This document shows positions 1 through 12,600 of a stretch of DNA of 64,000 nucleotides, in pieces (the stretch's first letter is position 1; each line of letters begins with the position of its first letter). The stretch covers positions 2,655,984 to 2,719,983 of the forward strand of contig JABAKD010000014.1 in the NCBI GenBank assembly GCA_012845835.1, written 5' to 3'. The notes under the pieces are model-generated. The model was not told the origin of the DNA. It did no database searches and saw only the letters and a program-made list of their open reading frames with translations. This DNA comes from Undaria pinnatifida. Lineage: Eukaryota > Sar > Phaeophyceae > Laminariales > Alariaceae. The translations under genes and the position numbers were made by a program.

Positions 1-89
1 TGTTCTAGGTATACATACTACGAGTAACGCTGAAAATCACGAAAAGTGTTCCGGCGTTGTCGGGCAGTTCCCGAAAACAGCAACAACGA

Positions 90-330
90 CAACAACAGAA
101 AAAACGGGTTAATAGTTTCCACGCACAGATTCATTAACATCACCCTGTTGACCTTGGTACAAGCTACACTGTAGTTCTAAGGGGAGTCGCCGACCTATAT
201 CCTTAAAGAGGAAGCACACCCAGTAATACGCGCGATCGGAGTATCACACACAGATTGCAAAGATGAGTTTCGACAAAATCTTCGATCTCACAACTGGAGA
301 GTATTTTGATTTTTTACATTAACAGGAAGA
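90..330 (-). repeat. Inverted copy of the 47870-48075 repeat
   Basis: AACATCACCCTGTTGACC, CTACACTGTAGTT and AAGGGGAGTCGCCGACCTAT, then GATGAGTTTCGACAA, are the reverse complement of the sequence at 47880-48040. The copy lies just beyond the PPP-A stop, so it may overlap the 3' UTR. Confidence 0.85.
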
Positions 331-446
331 ATGGCACTGGCGGGGAGAAGAGAGGAAGGCATCTGTGACCACGGCTTTATCCAGAAGGTTCGCTGAGGCT
401 AAAAACCTCGCAAGGGTTGAGCTGGAGCGTAAGTGTGACGATCGAA

Positions 447-488
<42 letters not shown>

Positions 489-600
489 ACTCGCCTATCT
501 TAGCGAGCTTCTCCTTCTCGTCGAGGGTAATGTTGGCCAAAGACAAGCTGTCCCTTCGGTGAACATACCGGTTCCTGTAGCGCGCAGAGCGGTTGATCAC
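319..600 (-). CDS. PPP-A exon 9 (C-terminus with poly-Val and repeat-derived tail)
   Basis: After a CTCCGCAG acceptor the exon encodes [20 protein letters not shown] and [12 protein letters not shown] as in PPP-B. It then runs into an AAC/GTT microsatellite read as about 13 Val residues (450-462). It ends with about 40 residues that coincide with a dispersed repeat also found at 21735 and 24447, and stops at TAA (319-321). Either this tail is real or an unseen splice removes it; a weak GA|GTTTGT donor precedes the Val run. Confidence 0.75.
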
Positions 601-3600
601 CTGCGGAGCATAATCAGGAGCAGGCGTTATCGGCGTGGAGGGGAGGGGGGTACTCATTTGTTGCTTGCCTTAGCCATTTGACCACTGACCACGCATCCCT
701 TTCGAGACGGAGCACCGTGGGGAGGGGGGGCGGTGGGTGGGGGTACTCATTTCATGCATTAGCCGTTGTCGTATGACCATAGACCTTCGCAACCCTACTA
801 CACCGGGACGGAGCATGTCGGGTTTTCACCGACCAGGAAGACAGCCGTGAGATATTCGGCGAGTCGCATGAAGAAGAGTGAGCTACATACTGCGAAACAA
901 CCGCTTCGTGGGGCAAGAAACAGAACACCCCATCGAATATCAACACTTTGCGTGTTTGCGGGGCTCGGCAGCCGCTGGTGTGGTGTATTTCTTTGGAACG
1001 GAGTACCCGACGGCAGGACGGGGAAACGAAATTTTGCGGTCCAGCGTTAGATTCGTCAAGAGCTGTATAGACGCCTTCGCCCATGTTCGACACAATAGGT
1101 TTAGGCATGTCTGGTTCGAGTCAAGGGTTTAAACGTCGGTATGGAACTTGTTTTTCTTCTTGAGACACCGACGGCCGAGCGCGCTTTTCAGCGTGGTGGA
1201 AACACAATTCGACGCGAATCGATGACGGAAGAAAGTGCTGAAGTCTTCTCGTGGTAAACATCGAGGCGCGTACCGTTTAAAAACCTAAAACTAACCCTGT
1301 GTCTCCATCTTCGACACCACTCGGGAAAATGCTCGGGATGGAGATTTTCTGAAGACCTATTAGACCTTCCGGGCACCCCCCCCAAAAAAAAACAAAGGAA
1401 CGATAAATGTGTGCGGTTATAGTGCCGGCTGATCAACCGGGTGGTATATCGCTGCGCGCTGTGTCACAAGTGGAATTACATGTTGGTTGAATGTTGATCC
1501 TTTGCTGTACATTCAGTCACACTGCTATACTCTAATCTTCCGCACTCTTGATATATTCAACGTTCGTATTCCTCCCCAAAGTTACAGGCTGTCGCTTCAA
1601 CTTAACCTCCACCTTAACCCCTTTTAGCGCCGCACTTCCGACATGAGGACGGAACACTTGGAGTCAGACTAGGAATGTTTCAGGATTTGGAAATGGGTCA
1701 ACAGCCCGTAATTATTGCACCTCGAAGTATTGCCTTAACTCTCTCACCTTCCTTGTACCTCCAAAAAGTCATCTGCTGTAATTCGGAACGGAAACCAACC
1801 GACCCGCGAAGCCAGCAATACCCGTTTTTGTTTTTTTTTGTGGGATCGACGCCGCCATCGTCATGTTTTAATTGCGCCTACTTTTCCCTCTGATTTCCCG
1901 CAGGGGGCTAATAGTGCGGACAATCTATGGTGTTTATCGAAGCTGGGCCAGCCAAGTCGTAAAACTGCCGGATCCGCCGGTCGATCTATCTGCCTGAAAA
2001 GGCCGGTTCGTCGGTAGGTTCAATGAACAGCACACCGCACGGACAGAGAGAGTCAGCTACAAACACACCGCCTTGCCGGAGTAAAAATAATGCAATGATT
2101 TGCTACTCTGGCAGCACAAATGAGTTGCCTCCCTCTCTCTCTGCTTTCGCGTACGTTTGGAAAATATAACGCGGTTTTCGGATGAGTCGTCCCCCTCTCT
2201 CTGTACTCGTGTGCTTGTAAGAACTTCGTAGGGCGTATTATTTTATTTTTTTCCTTCGTTCTGGAGATGCCTACGAGTAATCTATGTCGAAGCTCATGCT
2301 GCACACTTTCGGATGGAAAAAAAAGCAGGGCTTTTCACGGGTCGGGTCGGGTTGGGTCGGGTCGGGTCAGGGTCAGGGTCACCCGACCCGACCCGACCCG
2401 TAACGTTCGACAACACCCCTGACCCGACCCAACACGACCAGACCCTTGACATTACAAACACGACTCGACCCGACCCGACCCGACCCGACCCGACCCGACC
2501 CGACCCGACCCGACCCGACCCGACCCGACCCGACCCGACCCGACCCGACCCGACCCGACCCGACCCGACCCGACCCGACCCGACCCGACCCGACCCGACC
2601 CGACCCGACCCGACCCGACCCGACCCGACCCGACCCGACCCGACCCGACCCGACCCGACCCGACCCGACCCGACCCGACCCGACCCGACCCGACCCCACC
2701 CGACCCGACCCGACCCGACCCGACCTGACCCGACCCGACCCGACCCGACCCGACCCGACCCGACCCGACCTGACCCGACCCGACCCGACCCGACCCGACC
2801 CAACTCGACCCGGGAGTTGTTGCAAGGCTCCTGATCCGACCCACGGATCAGATCGTGACCCGTGAAAAGCCCTGAAAAAAACATGAAACTGTTTTTTGCA
2901 CGACTAAGCTGGGTCAGGTCCGTTGGGGGGGATCGGTTCCGGGATCGATTCCGGGATCGGTTCCGAGTGAGATCCGCCCCAGGAGTGATCAGCGCTATGC
3001 ATGCAAAAAAAAAAAGTACCTGGATCTTGTCGTGGTTAACCAGGATGCAGCCGCACATGGCCCCCTTCCCCTGCCCGTGGTCCTTCGACGTAGAAAACAC
3101 CGTGAAAACCTTGGCCCCCTTACTCAAGGAAACCCCCTCCGAGTGCGCCTCGTGCGCGCGCACGATGTAGCTCAGATCGCACTGTTCCAAGAAGTCATCG
3201 ATGGCCTTGGCTCCGAAACAAATGGCCCCTCCCCCCCTCAAACTCTCCCCGAACCCTGTCTTCCCAACCGTGGCTTCCTAGAACAACATAAGACAACAGA
3301 GAAACTGAAAATTGGTTGTAAGCGGGATCGGATTGTGGCAGTTTCACGTTTGCTCGAAAAATCAGTTTTGGCCTTAGAAGGCATGATGCTCTTCAAGCCA
3401 CCACCCTCAGAAGGCGAAAAAAAAAAAGCCGGACCCCTCTGTCGCTGGGTGTGCCTAACCGTAACCTTGCACCGCCACCCCCTTTCCGCCGCCATACGCT
3501 GTATATGTTTGCTTTATCCCCTGCTGATGCACGACAAATACATAACATTCCCGGCACATATACACCCCGCGCATGCATAGAAGCGTGTGGTAACCTTAAG

Positions 3601-6600
3601 CTATATTTCCACGAAATCGCCTTGTGGAGGATGGAAAAGAAGAACAAGAAGAAGAAGAGGCAAGAAGAAGAAGAAGATACGTGCCGTATCAAACGAACGC
3701 CCCTCCACCTTTCACCCATTCCGTAGTTTTGCCGTTTCGCAAAACGAATGGGCCTCCACCTCATGTCATCGCCAGATGCTAGAAGTACAAAGTTCTTGTC
3801 CTTTTGACACACGACACATACATACAAGCTTGGCGAGCTTAAACTGTTTGTTCTACTCCATCAGCCGGAGCATCACGAAAAAAAAAAAAGTTACGCGCCG
3901 TGTAAAACAAGTGCCCCTCGACCCTTCACCCTCCACCCATGCCGTCGCGATATGCTATAAATATCAATCTGGGTCCAACTCTAAGCCACTCTGATATGGT
4001 GCGATTTTGCCACGTCCAAAAGTAGCTTATATTGGGACTCGGTCTGGCGGAGCTCTTGCCTGATCTGCTTTCGCGGGGTCCGACCACAAGCAGTCCGACG
4101 CAACCTGCTGGGACTCGAAGGTTTCGAGGTCGTTGGGCGGGCACACTCCCGAGACCTGAGGCACCGACATGATGTCCTGTTTTGCGAACCAAAGAAAGGG
4201 AAAACACGGCCCGCAGGAATGGGGGGTGGGACGTTTGTGTGTATTTTGTGCTTGTATTTGTGTGTATGCGCTTGTGTTCGTTAGTCATTAACCCTATATT
4301 GAGGCCCAGCCACAAAGAAGGCAACGGCATCGGTATTTGGTCATGCGTCTCGGGAGAGAGCGTTGAGCTACTACTCCCCCCCCCCCCACTGCTCTAGAAC
4401 AATGACCCCCCCCTACCCCCCCTCCCACATCCCATTTCCTATTCTCTCCTGGATGAACCCGGGCCCCTTCCAAACCTCGGCTGGATGCGCGAAACCGAGT
4501 CTTCAAGGGGGCGTGGGATGCCCCCATGCACAGAACTCCCCCCCCCCGCAGAAGATTAAAATGCCACCCTCCTCCGCTAGATTCTAGATTTTCCACCCAA
4601 ACTCTCCCGGAAATATTGAATAGCTCCCACCCCCCTCCCCCTTGAATATGATGAGTACCCCCCCCGCCCCCGCCCCCGTCCTTCCCTCCTCTACTTTCTT
4701 GAAACCCACCCCGCGAAAGTCACCTGGATGCGGGAAACCGAGTCGTCAAGAGGGCGTGGGATCCCCCCGTGCACGCAGAAGATGTCCCGGTCGATGACGG
4801 CCGCGAGGGGCATGCGATCGAAGACGGCGTTGCAGGTCTCCCATACGTCTTCTCCCAGAGAATCTCCGAAGCGATTCTGTGAATAATTAAAATGCGTGCG
4901 AATTTTGTTTTCGAGGCGTGGGTGGAAACGCGTCTCGGGAATTGGCGCACCATGAGCATCACACGGGTATTAGCACAGGCCAAAGGCTATATGGTGGCGT
5001 AGGAAAGGGAGTGTGCTCATTTCGTGCATAACCGTAGTCTCAAGACCATAGACCCTCGCATTCCTGCAATGCCGAGACGGAGCGCGTCGGGTTTTAACCG
5101 ATCAGGCAGACATCGCGTGCACCAGGTGCGAAGCGCCATGATGTGGTTGGCGAGTCGCATGAAAGGGAGAGCTGCTTCCTGCTAAGAACCACTTGTGAGG
5201 TGGACGTCCGCACCTTGTGCAAACTTTCTTGCACATCTGATAACAGCTTCGAATGAACTTAGTTGCTTTTCTGGTGTCGGGGGCGTACTCGTTTGTTGCT
5301 TGCCGAGTTGTTTGACCATTGGCCACGCATCCTTTTCGACGGAGCACCGTTCCTGCTCCTTCTAATAGAGACACCTCCAACAATAAGGTGTTCGTTGCGT
5401 TCCTTTCACGTGTAGCATAAGAAAAAAATCTTGCTAATCTTATCTCTTTTCTTGCTGGCCGCCTGTGGCTACCGTCGATCTCCTAAGGTAGCGAATGACA
5501 GTAGGGGGGGGGGGGTTAGGCCAATACATAGTGCCCTGTATGCACACAAAATAATCACACCTCGGACAGACCATGATCCAGATCATCTACAGATCATCTA
5601 CAGATCAGTTCAATACATAGTGCCCCTGTACGTGAACGAATAGTCAAACCTCGGACAGATCATGATCTAGATCATATAAAGATCAGGCTAATTCATAGTG
5701 GCCTGTGCGTAAACAAATAGTCACACCTCAGACAGATCATGATCTAGATCATCTACAGATCATCCAGATAATATGCAGAACATCGCGTATCCGCCTGTAC
5801 GAGATGTTGTGCTGGTTCTGTATCTACGCAGTGACAGATCCATCCCAGGAAAATGTGTGCTAATAGATCCTGCAGATTGTACGGCCCCCACATGAGCTAT
5901 ACGGTACAGATCTTTCCTGAAAAACATCTAGACAATCAAGTAGAGGTCTGGTGCTCTGTCACATCTGTCACATAATTCCCCGTGGTGCGGTACCTATCGC
6001 GAAAAATAAAATAAAATAAATGCCTACGAGTTCGGACGACATGCAGAAAAATACGGTAGTACACAATCGCGGGCGTTAAATCTTGAGCCGCTGAAAACAA
6101 CTACCTTAACAGCACACAAGTCGGATGGCCGCATTACGGCATTGCGGCGAGGTCACTTTAATTGGTCTGGGCCCTCTAAGAAAACATTCCCAGTCCCTAT
6201 TCACTAAAGCCACATATTTCTGTCTAGGGAATCCTTGCATTTTCTCCCGAGGGTAGCTCCGCTGGCTGTCACGCTGCCACATTTTTTTAGACTTTGGTAA
6301 TTGCCCGTAAGCGGCTCAAATTCTGCTTTTTGCGGTATGTCGCGTAAAAACGCAAAAGCTGCTTTGGCGGTAATCCGACGTCTCTGCTTAAAATAATCCC
6401 GACGTGCTCCGTCCCGGAACTGTAGGGATGCGAGGGTCTAAGGTTTTAAGCCTATGGCTATGCATGAACATCGAGTACGCCTAGCCTACCGCAGCCTCTC
6501 ACTACGTGAGCTAGACCGCCAGGGTGTCGTTTTTTCTCTTTTTTTGTATGTTTTGGCGGCAATCTATATGGGGGCGGAGTCAGATCGTATAGTGTGGAGT

Positions 6601-9600
6601 GGAGAACCTTAACTCCACGCAAGGGGGGGGGGGATACCACGTAGTGTGCATGTGGCATGGCACCAGGCAGTTGCATAGTATCTCCGTTGCTGTCTCTGGA
6701 AGTGGCCACACCAACAAACAAACGGATTCGAAAGCTTCCATCCCATATGCAAGAAAGTACGCACAAAGCGCCGAAGTCCGCCCCAGAAGTGCTTCTTAGC
6801 AGGATGCAGCTCACCCTTCATGCCCTTCATGCGACTCACCGGACACCTCACGGCGCGTCGCGCTTTGGTGCCCGCGATGTCTGCCTGGTCGATGAAAACC
6901 GGACGTGCTCCATCCCAGAAATGTAGAAATGCAAGGGTCAATGGTGTCAAGACTGCGGCTATGCATGGAACGAGTACCCCCCCGCGCTAGCTTACATAGT
7001 CATGGTCTAAAGAGCTGCAGCGGTAAAGTCGTTGTTTAAGACACGACCATTTTACTCCAATGAAATACCAAAAAACCTCCAAAACGAAAAAACATTTTTG
7101 GGTCTGAATAATATCAAAACCTCTCCATAATAAATCACACCTTGCCCCCTTACGTAGTGTTTGCGTTTTTTTTGTCCTGCTTGTTTCGTAGGTTCCAGCG
7201 GACCTATGGTGTGTGAAATTAGTAGCGACCCACAGAAACTGATCCAGAGAAAAACAAAAAGCGTAAAACCTGATTCAACGAACTCATGGCCTATCTATCG
7301 TATGCAAAAAACAAATAAGACTGCAAAACAAAAAAATATCGCTCCGATGATTATTGGAATAAGGATCCTCGTCATTCGTTTTTTTTTTTGCCAAAAAGGT
7401 TCTAGCTCTATCGTAGAATACGTCATCAGTAGCAGGTGGCATGATAACGCTTCCCACCAATACAAACGTTGCACAGTTGACGGCCGCGACAAGCATCCAC
7501 CAGAGCGAGATTTCCCTAGCAGAGAGCTCACCAAGTGCACAGGACGGGGGGGGGGGGGGACGCACCCACCCATTTCCACTGCCCATGGTAGGCTAAACGA
7601 GCCACGGGGGCTATGGTGCTCGTTCTAAGACGGCCAAATAAATTACTTTGATGGCGCGGCAAGACAAAACACCTCCATGGTTTGGGAGTGAATCGCGAAC
7701 AAAAAAAAACACAAACACAAACAAAAAAAAACTTAAAACCAATCTTTGCTGTACCTCTAAGCCGCAAAAAGAAGAGTCCCCAAAAGTGATCCCCACCCAC
7801 CCCCACCCACTGCAAGTGGCCATACCGGAAATTATATTCACTCATTGAAGCGCTCGTTCATATGCAAGTCCGTCTCACGAGAGCGGTTCTTGGAAGGATG
7901 CAGTTCACCCTTCATGCGACACGCCGAACACCTCGCGACGCTTCGGCGCTTGGAGCAAGCAATGTCTGCCTGGTCGGTGAAAACCCGACGTGCTCCGTCC
8001 CGGCATGGTAGGGATACGAGGGTCTATGGTCGTACGATTACGGCCATGCACAAGCTGAGTGCAACCCCCCCCCAGTAGCCTTGATCGGCTGACCGAGGCT
8101 ACGGGAAGGGAAGCACCCCAATATCACGAAAAAGTCGTAACATGTACACCTTACGTAGCAGAACAAACATTTCCATGATGGCGCTTTGATCGTGAATCCT
8201 AAACGCACATGTCGTGAAAGCTGAAACGACGGCGGCAGCGGGTCGCTACTCGCACTCACTCGCACGGGTGACTCTGAGTCGCTTAAAAAAAGGAAGACCT
8301 ACACAAGAAGTGATCCCCTCCCCCTCCCCCTCCCCCACCATAGCCTTCGTCAGCCACAGTGTTTCTACTTGTCAAACAAGGGGTGCATGTCACTGCCTTA
8401 CCTGACACTGCCACAAGAAAGATTTCTCGCGGTAGTATTCCACCCAGCCGTTCACGTCCCGAAGCTCGTGGTTGCCCCGCAGCATGAAGATTTTGTCGGG
8501 GTTTTCGATCTGTGCAGGGGCGGTAAAGAAAGCGAGAGGGGTAGGGGGGGGAGGAGGAGGGAAGATCAGATGCCGGGTGGGAAGAGGCGGACGTTTCAAA
8601 CCTTAGCCTAACCTCCCCCATGAACCCCATCGTCGTAAAGTTGACGGCAGGATTCTCATCATCGCCTCGGGACGCGGATGGTCTCACCCTCGGACGCGCT
8701 CGCTCATCGACCCGTCCCACAACGAAAATGTCTGCCGAGACTGCCGGGACACTCTGGGGACGCTTTCGCTGAGGTAATAAGACGCTTTATCAGGATAACA
8801 TCTCGCCACTGTTCTGTGTGATCCCCCCCCCCCCCCTTCCTCTAACACCGACAGCGAAGAACAACACATTGTAAACACATATACATGCATTGTAGACCGT
8901 AAAACTTTCACAGCTCGGGTATATCATATAGATAACATAAATCATGTAAATCATCTAGATCATCTAGATCATCTAGATCATAGATATAGATCACATAGAT
9001 AATATCGATCGTACATATCATGCAGATTATATAGATTGTATAGATCATATATATATCATGTAGATCGTATAGATCGTTCAGATCATATAGATCATATAGA
9101 TCATACAGGTCGTACATATCATACAGATCATGTACGATCGTATATCATACAGATCATCTACAGTACATCCTGTATCTGCCGCTCTGAGAGATTGTGCAGG
9201 TTCTCTATATTTAGGTCTAGAGTACAAATTCATCTGAAGGAAACAATTGCTAGATCATGCAGATTGTACGGCTCCGACCCGGTAACATGAGCGAGACCAT
9301 GCAGATTTTCCTTGAAAGATCTAGATCATCAACTGAGGATACATCATCTGTTCGGCGTGTGCAAGCTTTTTTATTGTTGTTCCAACCCACCTTGAGCGAG
9401 AAGAGGTAGGCCAGGCACTCCAACCCGAGCTGCCCCCGGTCGACGTAGTCACCCAGAAACAAGAACTTTCCGGCGGTGAGGTTCATGCCCAGCTTCCAGA
9501 TGTTGTCCGCGAAGAAATGCAGGTCCTGCTCGAGGCGACGACGACGACGACGACGACGCCCGTCGGTTTGTTTCAGAGCTGCCATTGGTTTCACTGGAGT

Positions 9601-12600
9601 TGTGCGGGGGGACCTTATCACGTAGTATTCGAGAAAATGGTTGACGTACACTTTGAAGTATATCAAGCTCCAACCCGAACCCACTCAACCCCGGAGTCGT
9701 CCCCTCGGTACCTAGGGTTTGCACTTTTTAAGCAAAAAAAAGGTATACCTGGCCGGTTGACCTCCTCAAGCGTTAAAGTATCGGTTAGTATGACAACTTT
9801 ACAACATAATAGCGCATGGAATTGTTGGGCGGGTTGCGCGAACGAATGAATGTCTTCGGAGTCACGCTCTCGGGTGAGATACAAGAGCTCCTCCTCTTGT
9901 TGGAAACTCAGAAACTTTCTTATTACGGAGATCCATTGTTAGCAGGATGAATGATCAAACAGCAAAGGGGGCAAAAAAGCACCCGGATTCGCGTAAAATC
10001 GCTTGGCTACAGTTTATTTCGTTGGTTGGTCTTGCCAAGTATCCAGAGCGATTCGATCGAACACAGTTGTAGCGCAGGAGAGCTCGCCCATAACGTGGCG
10101 ATGCCTCCCTTTTTTTGTGAAATTTCATCCTGTTAACAATAGACCCCCGTGATAGAATCTGCTGCACCTCTAGCGGGGGATGACCCCCCCCCCATCAACC
10201 ATCGCAAGGAAAAATCCTGACCAACGAATGCCACAGAGCAGGAGGGGGGGGCATTTTCAGGCCCTCGGCTTTCAGCGGGCGCGGAACCACTCGCGCGAGT
10301 GACTCCCCTCTTCCTCCGCACGTCTTGATCCGAAAAGGCATTTTTACCATTTTCGGCTTTGTGAAATACGCCGCCATCGAATAAATGGTACGACGTTGTT
10401 CTGTGACGCAAGGTACGGTAGATGTGCACTAGCTCTTTTTTTTCCTTCTGAGGGTGGTGGCTGCTTGATTTTCCTTCTGAGGGTGGCGGTTGCTTGATTT
10501 TCCTTCCGAGGGTGGTGGCTGCTTGATTTTCCTTCTGAGGGTGGCGGTTGCTTGATTTTCCTTCTGAGGGTGGTGGCTGCTTGATTTTTGCCCTCTGAGG
10601 ATGGTGGTTGCTTGGTTTTTGCCCTCTGAGGGTGGTGGTTGCTTGATTTGCCGTCTGAGGGTGGTGGTTGCTTGATTTTTGCTCTCTATGGGTGGTGGTT
10701 GCTTAATTTTGCCTTCTGAGGGTGGTGGTTGCTTGATTTGCCCTCTGGGGATGGTGGTTGCTTGATTTGCCCTCTGAGAGTGGTGGTTGCTTGATTTGCC
10801 CTCTGAGGTTGTGGTTGCTTGATTTGCCTTTTGAGGGTGGCGGTTACTTGATTTACCTTCTGAGGGTGGTGGCTGCTAGATTTTCCTTCTGAGGGTGGTG
10901 GTTGCTTGATTTTGTCCTCTGAGGGTGGTGGTTGCTTGATTTGGCCTTCTGAGGGTGGTGGTTGCTAGATTTGCCTTCTGAGGGTGGTAGTCGCTTGATT
11001 TTCCTTCTGAGGGTGGTGGTTGCTTGATTTCCCTCCTGAGAGTGCATGGTTGCTTGATTTTGCCCTCTGAGGGTGGTTACTTGGTTTGCCTTCTGAGGGT
11101 GGTGGCTCGATAAACTACTCTATACCTTCACCCAAATAAACTTATTTGGAGTGAATCGGAAGCTCTACCCGATGACCGAGCCCATGGCGTAGGCATGATA
11201 AAATGTATACCTGTTATTTATACATTCCCCCTCCCCCCCAAAAAAAGCGACATTATTTCCGGCGGGTTTGGGCAACAAAAAGAGCCCCTTCATTCAGAAA
11301 GCGCTTTTGTTTTTTTTAGAAAAAAAAGGGTGTAGTATCTTGCATCGTGGCAAACGCGTCTTCGTCGGAGGTTAAAATACAAATAACAACTCCTGGTTTT
11401 CTGGTTATTGACGCCAATCGGAATGAAAAACGGGGGGGGGGGGGGCAGAGGGCTACAGTAGGGGGGTACCCTCTTTTTTCACTACGGGACTTGTGCCACT
11501 CGCACGAGTGAGCCTGTACCTCACCGACGAAACGACTTTACACGATTGCTTGGCGCAGCGTGGCTAACTATAGCATCGCGGATTCATGTCGCGAAATTGT
11601 AATGGCACCCCAAGCTTGAGAACGCAAAGGAATAGGGGGTATGTCACTCGCGTGAGTGATTCCGGGCCACTGAAAAAAAGAAAAACAAAAAAGAGAGAGA
11701 GAGGCGCCCCTATCGTAGCATTGGTCTCTTTTTTATACTATAATGCTATACTATAATGCCGCAACCACGGCCTCCTCTTCGTCTCGTACACAATTTCTGC
11801 GCTTTCGCTGATCGACTCTCCTCAAAGGCGACGGCCGTCGGTGGTCCCTTCGTGGCGCAGGATTATGCCAGCCGGAAATATCGGCACCGTAGAGGAAGCC
11901 GGCGCTACTTCGTATGCTGTCACCGCTGCAGACTCCCCATTGCGCCAAGCGATTTCGCAGGCGCTATAGCGGGGAGCCGGCACTATAACGGCAACCAGCA
12001 CTATAGCGGCAACCGGCACTACTCCGTATACTGTCGATGCTGCGAGTTACATTCCCGTGGGAAGCGATATCGCAGGCACTATGGCGGGAAACCAGCACTA
12101 TAGCGGCCACCTGCACTATACATGGAACACGACTGTACCTCTAAGTTGCCGTGGATGTCGCCGAAGACGTAAACGGGAGACTGGAGAAAAACGCACCGCG
12201 GCTCCGCCTCGTAGAGGTGGGAAACCCCTCTGCACAACCGCATCAGGTCTTTAGCAAACCTAGTGGGAAAAGTAACCCAAGGAGCGAGAGGGGGTGGTGG
12301 ATTACCTTCAGCGTCTCTGGCCAGTTTCCTTCAATATGTTGTATTTTCTGCTCGATTAGTTGTCTGCACAAACGCATCAGGCTTTTATCAAACCCCAGGA
12401 AAAGCACCCCAGTGGACGAGAGGGCATGGAAGAAAATCGGCCCTCTTGTCTGTATTCCGTTCGTTTTAGAGGCATCCCACACTAGGGGTGCGGCAGAAGT
12501 TTCTAAGAAGTTTCTCGAGCTCCTGACGCGAGGAGTTCAACATCTCACCCCATACGTGGCTGCGTTCGCGCGACCCGACCAACAACTACATGCTGTGTCA

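Larger units (their letters stand above)
601..3019. other. PPP-A intron 8 content
   Basis: Apart from the repeats listed separately (650-720, 766-880, hAT MITE), positions 900-2300 show no recognisable coding sequence. A 14-bp repeat (GATCGGTTCCGGGA type) is seen at 2929-2975. The end near the exon 9 acceptor is G-rich on the plus strand, so C-rich on the transcript. Confidence 0.6.
8250..10310. repeat. Partial CACTCGCGCGAGTG termini
   Basis: Isolated palindrome-type ends of the SINE-like family occur at about 8252-8280 (ACTCGCACGGGTGACTCTG) and 10285-10310 (CCACTCGCGCGAGTGACTC). No full element could be delimited at either site. The span is given only to cover both. Confidence 0.45.

Noticed and set aside
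2294-3241. Long minus-strand frame (315 codons) with a GRVGS repeat joined to phosphatase residues
   Set aside because: Only the part at 3020-3241 belongs to PPP-A exon 8. Below it the frame runs through the GACCC satellite, which keeps every frame open; a good GT donor ends the exon at 3020.
10437-11115. Possible CRISPR-like array (regular ~29-bp repeats)
   Set aside because: The repeats are back to back and degenerate with no spacers, and the genome is eukaryotic. It is a minisatellite.
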